Assembly (NCBI GenBank): GCA_018882965.1 | Contig: VEQY01000005.1 | Location: 26,786-90,785 of the forward strand | Direction of reading: 5' to 3' | Source: Mycobacterium sp. | Lineage (GTDB): Bacteria > Actinomycetota > Actinomycetes > Mycobacteriales > Mycobacteriaceae | Length of the DNA: 64,000 nt | Shown: positions 14,183-24,571 of the stretch, piece after piece | Layout: every line of letters starts with the position of its first letter | Position numbering within the stretch: the first letter of the stretch is position 1 | Program-made: the position numbers and the translations under genes | Notes under the pieces: model-generated | Told to the model about the DNA's origin: nothing | The model's input: the letters and a program-made list of their open reading frames with translations, nothing else | Database searches by the model: none

Positions 14183-15790
14183 CGCGTACTCCACCGACCA
14201 GTGGTCCTCGGTGCCATCGGGCAGCAGCACCACGCGCTGCGGATCGAGCGCCTCGGCCGCTCCGGGATCGTGGGTCACCAGCACGACCGCTCCGGCATAG
14301 GTGCGCAGCGCATCGAGCACCTGCCCGCGCGAGGCCGGGTCCAGGTTGTTGGTCGGCTCGTCGAGGAGCAGCACGTTGGCCGTCGAGGCCACCAGTCCGG
14401 CCAGCGCCAGCCGGGTCTTCTCACCGCCGGACAGCGTCCCGGCCGGCTGGTCGAGCTGAGCTCCGCTGAACATGAAGGCACCGAGCAGGCCGCGCAGTTC
14501 CTGCTCTCCGGTGTCCGGCGCCGCGTGACGGATGTTCTCCCAGACGGTCGCGGCGTTGTCGAGGGTGTCGTGTTCCTGGGCGAAATAGCCGACCTTGAGT
14601 CCGTGTCCCGGCTCGACCTGCCCGGCGTCGGGCTGCTCGGTTCCGGCCAGCAGCCGAAGCAGGGTGGTCTTGCCCGCCCCGTTGAGCCCGAGCACGACCA
14701 CGCGGGATCCGCGGTCGATAGCCAGGTCGACGCCGGTGAACACCTCCAGCGAGCCGTAGTTCTTGCTCAGTCCGGTGGCGACCAGCGGGGTCCGCCCGCA
14801 GGGGGCGGGCTGCGGGAACTTGATCCGGGCCACCTTGTCGGCCACCCGGTCGGCCTCCAGCGCGGCCATCATGCGGTCGGCCCGGCGAAGCATGTTCTGT
14901 GCCGCGACTGCTTTGGTGGCCTTGGCTCCGAGTTTGGCGGCCTGGGTGCGCAGGGCGGCGGCCTTGCGTTCGGCGTTCGCCCGTTCCCGGCGGCGACGTT
15001 GCTCGTCGGTGGCGCGAGCGTCCAGGTACTTCTGCCAACCCATGTTGTACATGTCGAGCTCGCCGCGGACCGCGTCGAGGAACCACACCCGATTGACCAC
15101 CTCGGCCAGGAGTTCGACGTTGTGACTGATGATCACCAGGCCGCCGGTGTGCGCCTTGAGGAAGTCCCGCAACCAGCCGATGGAATCGGCGTCGAGATGG
15201 TTGGTCGGTTCGTCGAGCAGCAGAGTGGTCGAACTGCCCGTGCCGGAGTCGCTGGCGGCGAAGAGAATGCGGGCAAGTTCGACCCGGCGGCGCTGCCCAC
15301 CGGACAGCGTACGCAGCGGCTGGGCGAGCACCCGCTCAGGCAGACCCAGGCTCGCGCTGATCCGTCCGGCCTCGCTCTCGGCGGCATAGCCCCCGAGAGC
15401 GGCGAAGCGCTCCTCGAGCTGTCCGTAGCGGCGCACCGCCCGGTCACGCTCGGCCTCGTCCACGATCTCGGCCATCACGGCCTGCTGCTTCTCCAGATCG
15501 GCCAGCAGCCGGTCCAAGCCGCGCGCGGAGAGCACCCGGTCTCTGGCCAGCACCTCCAGGTCACCTTCGCGCGGGTCCTGCGGCAGGTAACCCACCTCGC
15601 CGTTGCGCACCACGGTGCCGGCGTAGGGATCGTCGGCGCCGGCCAGGATGCGCATCGTGGTGGTCTTGCCGGCACCGTTTCGGCCGACCAATCCGATGCG
15701 GTCACCCGGTTGCACCCGCAGCGCGGCGCCGTCGGCGAAGAGCAGCGTGCGCGCCCCGGCGCGGACCTCGAGGTCCGTTGCGGTGATCAC
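14162..15790 (-). CDS. ABC-F family ATPase (Rv1473-type)
   Basis: 542 aa; two ABC domains (GRNGAGKTTTMRILAG, LSGGQRRRVELARIL, LNGAGKTTLLRLLAG, LSGGEKTRLALAGL), no TM segments. Confidence 0.94.
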   Translation of the reverse strand: MITATDLEVRAGARTLLFADGAALRVQPGDRIGLVGRNGAGKTTTMRILAGADDPYAGTVVRNGEVGYLPQDPREGDLEVLARDRVLSARGLDRLLADLEKQQAVMAEIVDEAERDRAVRRYGQLEERFAALGGYAAESEAGRISASLGLPERVLAQPLRTLSGGQRRRVELARILFAASDSGTGSSTTLLLDEPTNHLDADSIGWLRDFLKAHTGGLVIISHNVELLAEVVNRVWFLDAVRGELDMYNMGWQKYLDARATDEQRRRRERANAERKAAALRTQAAKLGAKATKAVAAQNMLRRADRMMAALEADRVADKVARIKFPQPAPCGRTPLVATGLSKNYGSLEVFTGVDLAIDRGSRVVVLGLNGAGKTTLLRLLAGTEQPDAGQVEPGHGLKVGYFAQEHDTLDNAATVWENIRHAAPDTGEQELRGLLGAFMFSGAQLDQPAGTLSGGEKTRLALAGLVASTANVLLLDEPTNNLDPASRGQVLDALRTYAGAVVLVTHDPGAAEALDPQRVVLLPDGTEDHWSVEYAGLIELA

Positions 15791-15808
15791 GCTGCCGCTC
15801 TCCTGTCG

Positions 15809-16627
15809 CTAGGTGTCGTCGGTGAAGACCGGCGGACGTTGCTCGGCGCGCGCGGCGACCGCCTCTTCGAAGTTGGCGGTGAGCAGGCGCACGTAGAGCT
15901 GCCCGAGGCCCTCGGCCTGCATATGCCCTTCCAGGGTACTGGCGTCGAGTCCGGTCCACAGCGTCCGCTTGGTGAGTTCAATGCCGGGCCGGGAGAACGC
16001 AGCGATCCGGGCGGCGATCTCGTAGCAGGTCGGCAGCACCTCTTCGGCGGGCACCTGGCGAGAGACCAGACCGATACGTTCGGCTTCCCCGGCGTCGACG
16101 TCGCGACCGGTGAGCATGATCTCGAAGGCGCGCGACGACCCGATCGCCCGGGGCAACAGGTAGCTCAGCCCCAGCTCGCTGGCGGTCAGTCCGTTGTTGA
16201 CCCCGGCGGCCCGGAAGTACGCATCGGCCGCAGCCACCCTTATGTCGGCGGCGAGGGCCAAGCACAGACCGCCGCCGATGGCCGCTCCGTTGACCGCGGC
16301 GATGATCGGCTGGTGCAGCCGGCGCATCGCCAGGATGATCTCGTCGAGCAGCTCCATCGAGCGCAGCGCGTGAGTCGCGCGGGTGAGGCCGGCGACGTGC
16401 GGTACCGACCCGGCGGACTTCTGGTCCGCACCCGAGGAGAAACCGCGGCCCGCGCCGGTCAGCACGACGACGCGCACATCGTTGTCATAGGTCAGCTCGG
16501 CCAGCGCCGCGCGCAACGGCACCATGACGTCGAAGGCCATCGAATTCATCCGCTCGGGCCGGTTGAGTGTGATCAGGGCCACGTGCGGGCGGGGACGGTC
16601 GACGAGGACGAAATCCGAGTCGGTCAT
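15809..16627 (-). CDS. echA12: enoyl-CoA hydratase/isomerase family
   Basis: 272 aa; crotonase motifs LTGAGRGFSSGAD, AAVNGAAIGGGLCLALAADIR; same position as echA12. Confidence 0.88.
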   Translation of the reverse strand: MTDSDFVLVDRPRPHVALITLNRPERMNSMAFDVMVPLRAALAELTYDNDVRVVVLTGAGRGFSSGADQKSAGSVPHVAGLTRATHALRSMELLDEIILAMRRLHQPIIAAVNGAAIGGGLCLALAADIRVAAADAYFRAAGVNNGLTASELGLSYLLPRAIGSSRAFEIMLTGRDVDAGEAERIGLVSRQVPAEEVLPTCYEIAARIAAFSRPGIELTKRTLWTGLDASTLEGHMQAEGLGQLYVRLLTANFEEAVAARAEQRPPVFTDDT

Positions 16628-16651
16628 CGTTGCACGCTAGCGCGTGCGGGT

Positions 16652-17023
16652 TCAGCTCCGCTGGTCCCCGGCTGACGAATTCTGGTTTGCCTCGGCGTCG
16701 ACGTCGAAGTCGCGAATCTGCGCGATCAGGGCGTCCAGCGCGGCCGGGGGCAGGGCGCCGGCCTGGTTGAACACCAGATGTCCTCGCTTGAAAGCCATCA
16801 GCGTGGGAATCGCGCGGATCGACGCCGCAGCGGCGAGCTGCTCCTGGGCCTCGGTGTCGACCTTGCCGAACACGATGTCGGGGTGCTTGTCCGAGGCCGC
16901 GGCGAAGGTGGGCGCGAAGGCGCGGCAGGGACCGCACCAGGACGCCCAGAAATCGACCAGCACGATGTCGTTGCCGTTGATGGTGTCGTTGAAGTCCTGC
17001 TCGGTGAGGTCACGGGTAGCCAT
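16652..17023 (-). CDS. thioredoxin
   Basis: 123 aa; MATRDLTEQDFNDTINGNDIVLVDFWASWCGPCRAFAP; start 17023 is in-frame inside the larger track ORF. Confidence 0.94.
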   Translation of the reverse strand: MATRDLTEQDFNDTINGNDIVLVDFWASWCGPCRAFAPTFAAASDKHPDIVFGKVDTEAQEQLAAAASIRAIPTLMAFKRGHLVFNQAGALPPAALDALIAQIRDFDVDAEANQNSSAGDQRS

Positions 17024-17067
17024 GCCGGGTGCAACGCGCCGTGCGCCGCCGGTGTTCCCGCGGCGCT

Positions 17068-17409
17068 CTAGACGGTGAAGCCGAGGGCCCGAAGCTGTTC
17101 GCGGCCGTCCTCGGTGATCTTGTCCGGTCCCCAGGGCGGGTTCCACACCCAGTTGATCTTCACCCCGCTGACCAATCCGGCCCCGACCAGCGCGCCGAGG
17201 GTCTGGTCCTCGATCACGTCGGTCAGTGGGCACGCCGCGGACGTGAGGGTCATGTCGATCAGCGCGACGGTTCCCGTCTCGGTCTTCTCCACATCGATTC
17301 CGTAGACCAGACCGAGATCGACGACATTGATCCCGAGTTCAGGATCGACCACGTCGTGCATCGCCTCCTGCAGGTCGGCCAGCAGCTCGTCGGACACCGT
17401 CTCGCTCAT
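17068..17409 (-). CDS. sufT: SufT / MIP18-family Fe-S assembly protein (Rv1466-type)
   Basis: MSETVSDELLADLQEAMHDVVDPELGINVVDLGLVYGIDV...; DPELGINVVDLGLVY motif. Confidence 0.93.
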   Translation of the reverse strand: MSETVSDELLADLQEAMHDVVDPELGINVVDLGLVYGIDVEKTETGTVALIDMTLTSAACPLTDVIEDQTLGALVGAGLVSGVKINWVWNPPWGPDKITEDGREQLRALGFTV

Positions 17410-17849
17410 CGCCTCTCCTCCTGAACCCGCAACACCGCGTCCTTGAACGCCATCCAACCCAGCAGAGCGCACTTCACCCGGGCGGGGTAGCGCGACACTC
17501 CGGCAAAGGCGACGCCATCACCGAGCACATCCTCGTCGCCCTCGATCGTGCCCCGGGAGGAGACCATCTCCGTGAAGGCCGCGACGGTCTTGAGCGCGTC
17601 TCCCGCGGTCTGCCCGATGACCAGGTCGGTCAGTACCGAGGTGGCGGCCTGACTGATCGAACAGCCCTGCCCGTCGTAGGAGACATCGGTGACCCGGTCG
17701 TCCGCCAGGGCGACCCGCAGCGTCACCTCGTCGCCGCAGACCGGATTGGTGTGTGTGACCTCGGCGTCGAAGGGCACCCGCAGTCCGCGGTGGTGGGGGT
17801 GCTTGTAGTGATCGAGGATCACGTCCTGATAGATCTGTTCCAGCCGCAT
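17406..17849 (-). CDS. sufU: SufU Fe-S scaffold/sulfur-transfer protein
   Basis: 147 aa; YQDVILDHYKHPHHRG, NPVCGDEVTL, GQGCSISQAATSVLTDL. Confidence 0.95.
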   Translation of the reverse strand: MRLEQIYQDVILDHYKHPHHRGLRVPFDAEVTHTNPVCGDEVTLRVALADDRVTDVSYDGQGCSISQAATSVLTDLVIGQTAGDALKTVAAFTEMVSSRGTIEGDEDVLGDGVAFAGVSRYPARVKCALLGWMAFKDAVLRVQEERR

Positions 17850-19118
<1,269 letters not shown>

Positions 19119-19904
19119 CTAGGACGGTGACGCCGTCGATGCCGCTGCCGGGCGCGAGGCGAAGCGCTCGTAGCCGTTCTCCTCGAGTTCGTCCGCCAGC
19201 TCCGGCCCGCCGGACTCGACGATGCGGCCATCGACGAAAACGTGCACGAACTGGGGGCGGATGTAGCGCAGGATCCGGGTGTAGTGGGTGATCAGCAGTA
19301 CCCCGGCATCTTCGGCCTCGGCGAACCGGTTGACTCCCTCACTGACGACGCGCAGCGCATCCACATCAAGGCCCGAGTCGGTCTCGTCGAGGATCGCGAT
19401 CCGGGGCTTGAGCAACCCGAGCTGCAGGATCTCGTGGCGCTTCTTCTCGCCGCCCGAGAAGCCCTCGTTCACGCTGCGTTCGGCGAACTGCGGATCGATG
19501 TCGAGGTCGGCCATCGCCGCCTTGACCTCCTTGACCCATTGCCTCAGCTTGGGCGCCTCGCCGCGAACCGCTGTCGCGGCCGTGCGCAGGAAGTTCGACA
19601 TCGACACCCCGGGTACCTCCACCGGGTACTGCATCGCCAGGAACAACCCGGCCCGCGCACGCTCGTCGACGCTCATCTCCAGGACATCGCGGCCGTCGAG
19701 GGTGATCGTTCCGGAGGAGACCCGATACTTGGGGTGTCCGGCGATGGCGTAGGACAGCGTCGACTTACCCGAACCGTTGGGGCCCATCACGGCGTGGATC
19801 TCGCCGGACTTCACGGTCAGGGTGACGCCTTTGAGGATCTCCTTCTCGGCGCCATCCGCGTTCGCGACACAGACGTGCAGATCCCTGATATCCAGCGTGC
19901 TCAT
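19119..19904 (-). CDS. sufC: Fe-S assembly ATPase SufC
   Basis: 261 aa; MGPNGSGKSTLSYAIAGHPKY, GFSGGEKKRHEILQL. Confidence 0.97.
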   Translation of the reverse strand: MSTLDIRDLHVCVANADGAEKEILKGVTLTVKSGEIHAVMGPNGSGKSTLSYAIAGHPKYRVSSGTITLDGRDVLEMSVDERARAGLFLAMQYPVEVPGVSMSNFLRTAATAVRGEAPKLRQWVKEVKAAMADLDIDPQFAERSVNEGFSGGEKKRHEILQLGLLKPRIAILDETDSGLDVDALRVVSEGVNRFAEAEDAGVLLITHYTRILRYIRPQFVHVFVDGRIVESGGPELADELEENGYERFASRPAAASTASPS

Positions 19905-21124
19905 GAGGCCCTCGATTCGGTGATGGACAGCTCGTTTTCAATCGCTTCGGTCAGGCGGTCGCGGATCTGCTCGACGCCGATCCTGGAGATGATCTCGCCG
20001 AAGAATCCGCGGACCACCAGCCGGCGGGCCAGGTCCTCGGGGATTCCCCGCGACCGCAGATAGAACAGTTGCTCGTCGTCGAACCGGCCGGTGGCGCTGG
20101 CGTGCCCGGCGCCGATGATCTCACCGGTCTCGATCTCGAGGTTGGGCACCGAGTCGGCGCGGGCGCCGTCGGTGAGCAGCAGGTTGCGGTTGACCTCGAA
20201 AGTGTCGGTCCCGGTGGCCTCGGCACGGATCAGCACGTCGCCCACCCACACCGAGCGGGCATCGGGCTTCCTTGAATCCGGCCCGCTTGAATCCGACCCG
20301 GTTGAATCCGGCTCGCCCTGCAGCGCCCCCTTGTAGAGCACGTTCGACCGGCAGTCGGGCTTGGCGTGGTCGACCAGCAGACGCGACTCGAGATGCTGGC
20401 CGGCGTCGGCGAAGTAGAGGCCGAGCATTTCGGCGTCCCCGCCGGCGCCGCCGAACCGCACGGTGGCCGACAACCGCACCAGATCCCCGCCGAGCATCAC
20501 CGCGACGTGGCGCAGCACCGAGTCCTTGCCCAGGCTCGCGTGGTGAGCGCTGACGTGAACCATGTCGTCGGCCCAGTCGGCCACCCAGACCACGGTCAGC
20601 CGAGCCGCGTCGGCGACGACGAGCTCGACATTGTCGGCGTAGGTTCCCCCGCCGCGCAGATCCACGACCACCACGGCATCCGCTAGCTCCTCGGCACGGA
20701 TCTGCAGATGCCCGTAGGCGATCCGCTCGGCGCCGGGGCCGGTCACGACAACCTCGATCGGCACGGCGGTCTGCACGCTTCGGCCGATCGTGATGATGGT
20801 CGCCGTCTCAAAGGCCGAGAAAGCCTGGGCGGCAACCCGATCGGCCGGTACCCCGCCCTGACCCAGCCGTGAGTCATCCCGGCCGACCGTCTCGACGGTG
20901 ACGCCGTCGCACGCCGCGACCTCGATCCGAGCGGTGCCGTCGGGCTTTGCCGAGCCGTTGTGCAGACCACGAAGCCGGCGCAACGGGGTGAACCGCCACA
21001 GTTCGTCACGACCACCCGGGACTTCGAACGCGTCGACGTCGAATGAGGCGAACTGCTCACCTTTGGTGGCCGAGGCCAATGCAGACCTCTCGGACCCCTC
21101 GAGTGCCCCCTGCAGGTTGCTCAT
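19901..21124 (-). CDS. sufD: Fe-S assembly protein SufD
   Basis: 407 aa from [26 protein letters not shown] overlap with sufB stop; [32 protein letters not shown]. Confidence 0.95.
   Translation of the reverse strand: MSNLQGALEGSERSALASATKGEQFASFDVDAFEVPGGRDELWRFTPLRRLRGLHNGSAKPDGTARIEVAACDGVTVETVGRDDSRLGQGGVPADRVAAQAFSAFETATIITIGRSVQTAVPIEVVVTGPGAERIAYGHLQIRAEELADAVVVVDLRGGGTYADNVELVVADAARLTVVWVADWADDMVHVSAHHASLGKDSVLRHVAVMLGGDLVRLSATVRFGGAGGDAEMLGLYFADAGQHLESRLLVDHAKPDCRSNVLYKGALQGEPDSTGSDSSGPDSRKPDARSVWVGDVLIRAEATGTDTFEVNRNLLLTDGARADSVPNLEIETGEIIGAGHASATGRFDDEQLFYLRSRGIPEDLARRLVVRGFFGEIISRIGVEQIRDRLTEAIENELSITESRAS
20272..20316. repeat. in-frame 15-bp tandem repeat x3 within sufD
   Basis: ttgaatccggcccgc / ttgaatccgacccgg / ttgaatccggctcgc, encoding ...[17 protein letters not shown]. 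Confidence 0.93.
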
Positions 21125-23688
21125 CCGACCGCGCCCTCCATCTGCAGTTCGATGAGCCGGTTGAGCTCCAGCGCGTACTCCATCGGCAGTTCCTTGGCGA
21201 TCGGCTCGACGAACCCACGCACCACCATCGCCATCGCCTCGTCCTCGGTCAGGCCGCGGCTCATCAGGTAGAACATCTGATCCTCGCTGACCTTGGAGAC
21301 GGTCGCCTCGTGCCCCATCGTCACGTCGTCCTCGCGGATGTCGACGTAGGGGTAGGTGTCGCTGCGGCTGACCGTGTCGACCAGCAGCGCGTCGCACTTC
21401 ACGCTTGACTTCGAGCCGTGCGCGCCCTTGTTGACCTGAACCAGACCCCGGTAGGAAGCCCGGCCGCCGCCGCGGGCCACCGATTTCGAGACGATGTTGC
21501 TCGACGTGTTCGGCGCGAGATGGAGCATCTTGGCGCCGGTGTCCTGATGCTGGCCCTCACCCGCGAAGGCGAGCGAGAGCACCTCGCCCTTGGCGTGCTC
21601 GCCGGTCATCCACACCGCCGGATACTTCATCGTCACCTTGGAGCCGATGTTCCCGTCGACCCATTCCATCGTGGCCCCGGCCTCGGCGCGGGCACGCTTG
21701 GTGACGAGGTTGTAGACGTTGTTCGACCAGTTCTGGATCGTCGTGTACCGCACCCGCGCATGGGGTTTGACGATGATCTCGACCACAGCCGAGTGCAGCG
21801 AGTCGCTCTTGTAGATCGGAGCGGTACACCCCTCCACGTAGTGGATGTAGGACCCCTCGTCGGCGATGATCAACGTCCGCTCGAACTGCCCCATGTTCTC
21901 GGTGTTGATCCGGAAGTAGGCCTGCAGCGGGATGTCGACGTGCACGCCAGGGGGCACGTAGATGAAGGACCCACCCGACCACACCGCGGTATTGAGCGCG
22001 GAGAACTTGTTGTCGCCGGCCGGGATGACCGTGCCGAAGTACTGCTGGAAAAGCTCCGGATGCTCCTTGAGGCCGGTGTCGGTATCGAGGAAGATGACGC
22101 CCTGGGCCTCCAGATCTTCGCGGATCTGGTGGTACACCACCTCGGAGTTGTGCACCACCAAGCCTTCGGCGAGGAAGTTGTGCGGACCGTCGACCTCGAT
22201 GTCATAAACCGGTTCGACTTCGTAGGGCTGGATTGCCGTCACACGCTCGAAGCCGAGCCACTCGTTGGTGTGAGCGCGCAGGGTCGTCCCGTGGGCACCG
22301 TTGGAGGTGTGAACATAGGCCCGCCGTCCGAAGCGGCTGGTCCGCTTGGGGTTACGGCATCCGAGTCGCTCGAACTCCCCGGAAATGCCGAGCCGCCATG
22401 CGGTTTGGATGCGCTCGGGGGCGTGGCGGTAGGGCTGGGTGAAGGACCACGGGCCACCCGGCCGCAGTCCGCACAGCTCCGAGAGTTCGCGGGCCTGGCG
22501 GATCAGCGTCTCGTTGGCGGAGGTGAGCATGATCGATCCGCTGACCTCGGGCTGAACGTACCCGTCGGCGTCGACCCAGCCGCCGAGGAAAGCCAGTCGC
22601 TGGTCGACCGGAATCGAGAAGACCCAGTCCGGAACGCGCTTGGTCAGCGACAGTCCCGCGAAGCCCACCTCGGCGATCCATTCAGTCAGCGCCTTGGAGT
22701 TGACCACCACCCGGTACTCGTCGGCCTCAATGCAGCGCAGGCCGAACAACTCACCGATGACCCGGGACAACTCGGCCCGAAGTTCGGTGTCGGTCGCGGG
22801 GATGGCGAACTGCACGCGGTAGGTCCTGCTCGACAGGTGCAGATTCCCGTCACCGATGTACAGACCGAGGAGCCACATCAGATCGACCGTGCTCTGAGCG
22901 GGGCTGCGCAACCCCGGCACGGCCGGCAGCCGGGAGGGAGAGCCGAAGTCGGGAATCTGCCGCGGCACCGCGATGAAATCCCCCGGCGTGATCTCACCGA
23001 CGGTCACCCAGCGTCGTGCGTAGCGGGCCCGCTGCCGACCGGGCCTCCGTTCATCGCGCAGTACTAGCAACGGGTGGTTGTCGGTCGCGCGGAGACTGTG
23101 TCGCGCCGTCGTCACCGTGTACGTCAGCTTGGTGTCGGTCTGAGCAGCCGACCTTACCGGGACCACGACGAATCGCTCGCCCGCTTCGTCGTAGGCGAAA
23201 ACACTGTCGCCCCGGGCGATCTCCTTGATCGGAATCTGACCGCGGTTCGCGGTCCAGACCAGGGTGTCACCGGCTAGACATTCGTACTGAGCCGCCACCC
23301 CGGCCACCAGACGCTGCTTCTCCGCCTCCGGAATGCCGAGCCGGTCATAGGTCCGCTTGATGTCCTCGGGCAGTTCCTCCCAGGAGGCCGCCTGCTTCTC
23401 GGTGGAGCGCACGAAGTACTTGATGTTGTCGAAGTCGATGCCGCCCAGGTCGGATCCCCAGTTCGGCATCGGCTTCTTCTCGAAGGTGCGCAGAGCTTTG
23501 AGCCGAACGTCGAGCATCCACTCCGGCTCGTTCTTCTTCGCCGAGATGTCGCGCACGACCGCTTCGGAGAGACCCCGCTTCGCGCTGGCGCCGGCATCGT
23601 CGGAGTCCGCCCAGCCGTAGCCGTACCGGCCCAGCGAGGCGATGGTCTCCTCCTGGGTGAGGGGTTGGGTCTCCGGGGTGGTCGTCAT
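21121..23688 (-). CDS. sufB: Fe-S assembly protein SufB, intein-containing precursor
   Basis: 855-aa precursor; exteins are canonical SufB ([27 protein letters not shown]...; [33 protein letters not shown]). Confidence 0.97.
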   Translation of the reverse strand: MTTTPETQPLTQEETIASLGRYGYGWADSDDAGASAKRGLSEAVVRDISAKKNEPEWMLDVRLKALRTFEKKPMPNWGSDLGGIDFDNIKYFVRSTEKQAASWEELPEDIKRTYDRLGIPEAEKQRLVAGVAAQYECLAGDTLVWTANRGQIPIKEIARGDSVFAYDEAGERFVVVPVRSAAQTDTKLTYTVTTARHSLRATDNHPLLVLRDERRPGRQRARYARRWVTVGEITPGDFIAVPRQIPDFGSPSRLPAVPGLRSPAQSTVDLMWLLGLYIGDGNLHLSSRTYRVQFAIPATDTELRAELSRVIGELFGLRCIEADEYRVVVNSKALTEWIAEVGFAGLSLTKRVPDWVFSIPVDQRLAFLGGWVDADGYVQPEVSGSIMLTSANETLIRQARELSELCGLRPGGPWSFTQPYRHAPERIQTAWRLGISGEFERLGCRNPKRTSRFGRRAYVHTSNGAHGTTLRAHTNEWLGFERVTAIQPYEVEPVYDIEVDGPHNFLAEGLVVHNSEVVYHQIREDLEAQGVIFLDTDTGLKEHPELFQQYFGTVIPAGDNKFSALNTAVWSGGSFIYVPPGVHVDIPLQAYFRINTENMGQFERTLIIADEGSYIHYVEGCTAPIYKSDSLHSAVVEIIVKPHARVRYTTIQNWSNNVYNLVTKRARAEAGATMEWVDGNIGSKVTMKYPAVWMTGEHAKGEVLSLAFAGEGQHQDTGAKMLHLAPNTSSNIVSKSVARGGGRASYRGLVQVNKGAHGSKSSVKCDALLVDTVSRSDTYPYVDIREDDVTMGHEATVSKVSEDQMFYLMSRGLTEDEAMAMVVRGFVEPIAKELPMEYALELNRLIELQMEGAVG
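22147..23280 (-). mobile_element. SufB intein (~378 aa) with LAGLIDADG homing-endonuclease motifs
   Basis: Begins Cys ([21 protein letters not shown]), block [12 protein letters not shown] motifs LLGLYIGDG and [10 protein letters not shown], block [25 protein letters not shown], then +1 Ser (SEVVYHQI). Confidence 0.95.
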
Positions 23689-24458
23689 GCCGACGCTCCT
23701 TTGCCTGGGGTCTCTCGGGGGGCTTCTTGCGGGGGATCTTGTACGGGGCCCGGCGCATCATCGCGCTGGATCTGCAGTGGCACATGGGTGGTGCAGGCGC
23801 AGTCGCCGTTGACGATCGAGGCCAGCAGTTGCACGTGGGTGCCGACGACCTCGGAGATGGCCTGCTGCTCGGCCTCGCACAGTTCGGGGAACTCCTCGGC
23901 GACATGTGAGACCGGGCAGTGATGCTGGCAGATCTCGATGCCCTGGATCGGGCCGCCCACCCGGGTGGCGGTCGTGGCGTAGCCGGCCCGGGTCAGCGCG
24001 TCGGCGACCCGGTCAGCGGCCGCCTCGACGGCGCGGTCGTCCTGGGACTCCGCCGCGGGTACGTCGGCCAGGATCGCGTCGACGCGCCGGCGTGCGAACG
24101 CGCGCACCGCCTCGTCGCCACCGAGCTCGCGAAGCTGGCGCATCGCGGCCGAGGCGAGGTCGTCGTAGCTGTGCTCCAGCTTCTCCCGGCCCGCCGCGGT
24201 CAGCCGGTAGCGCTTGGCAGGCCGGCCGCGACCGCCCTGCTGCCAGGCCGCGGCCGGGTTGGCCTCGGCGTCACCCCCCTCGACCAGGGCGTCGAGGTGC
24301 CGGCGCACCCCGGCAGCCGAGATCTCCAGCCGGCGGCCGATCTCGGCTGCCGTGATCGAGCCGGACTCCAGCAGCAGGCGCACGATCGCCCGTCGGGTCC
24401 GGCCGTCCGGCGCCGAGACCGCGGCAGGCACCGGGGATTCGTCGGCCACGATTTTCAC
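23685..24458 (-). CDS. sufR: SufR, Fe-S dependent transcriptional repressor of the suf operon
   Basis: Probable GTG start [17 protein letters not shown]...; wHTH ([26 protein letters not shown]), C-terminal Cys cluster [22 protein letters not shown]. Confidence 0.9.
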   Translation of the reverse strand: MKIVADESPVPAAVSAPDGRTRRAIVRLLLESGSITAAEIGRRLEISAAGVRRHLDALVEGGDAEANPAAAWQQGGRGRPAKRYRLTAAGREKLEHSYDDLASAAMRQLRELGGDEAVRAFARRRVDAILADVPAAESQDDRAVEAAADRVADALTRAGYATTATRVGGPIQGIEICQHHCPVSHVAEEFPELCEAEQQAISEVVGTHVQLLASIVNGDCACTTHVPLQIQRDDAPGPVQDPPQEAPRETPGKGASA

Positions 24459-24469
24459 AACACCAGTGT
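24455..24469. promoter_or_regulatory. SufR operator candidate ACACT-N5-TGTGA
   Basis: Plus strand tcaca-acacc-agtgt; reverse complement ACACT GGTGT TGTGA. Confidence 0.8.
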
Positions 24470-24571
24470 GACGCAATTCGGCGGGCGGGTCTAGCAAGGC
24501 CACCCTCACCTGGCCGGCGCCCAGACGGGGCGTCCGCCGCATCGTCGGCATGCCGAAGTTAGAGTTCAGTC

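Noticed and set aside
14039-16675. 878-aa plus-strand ORF antisense to ABC-F/echA12
   Set aside because: Low-complexity Gly/Arg/Gln/Asp/His-rich translation typical of GC-rich antisense frames; both opposite-strand genes are clear families.
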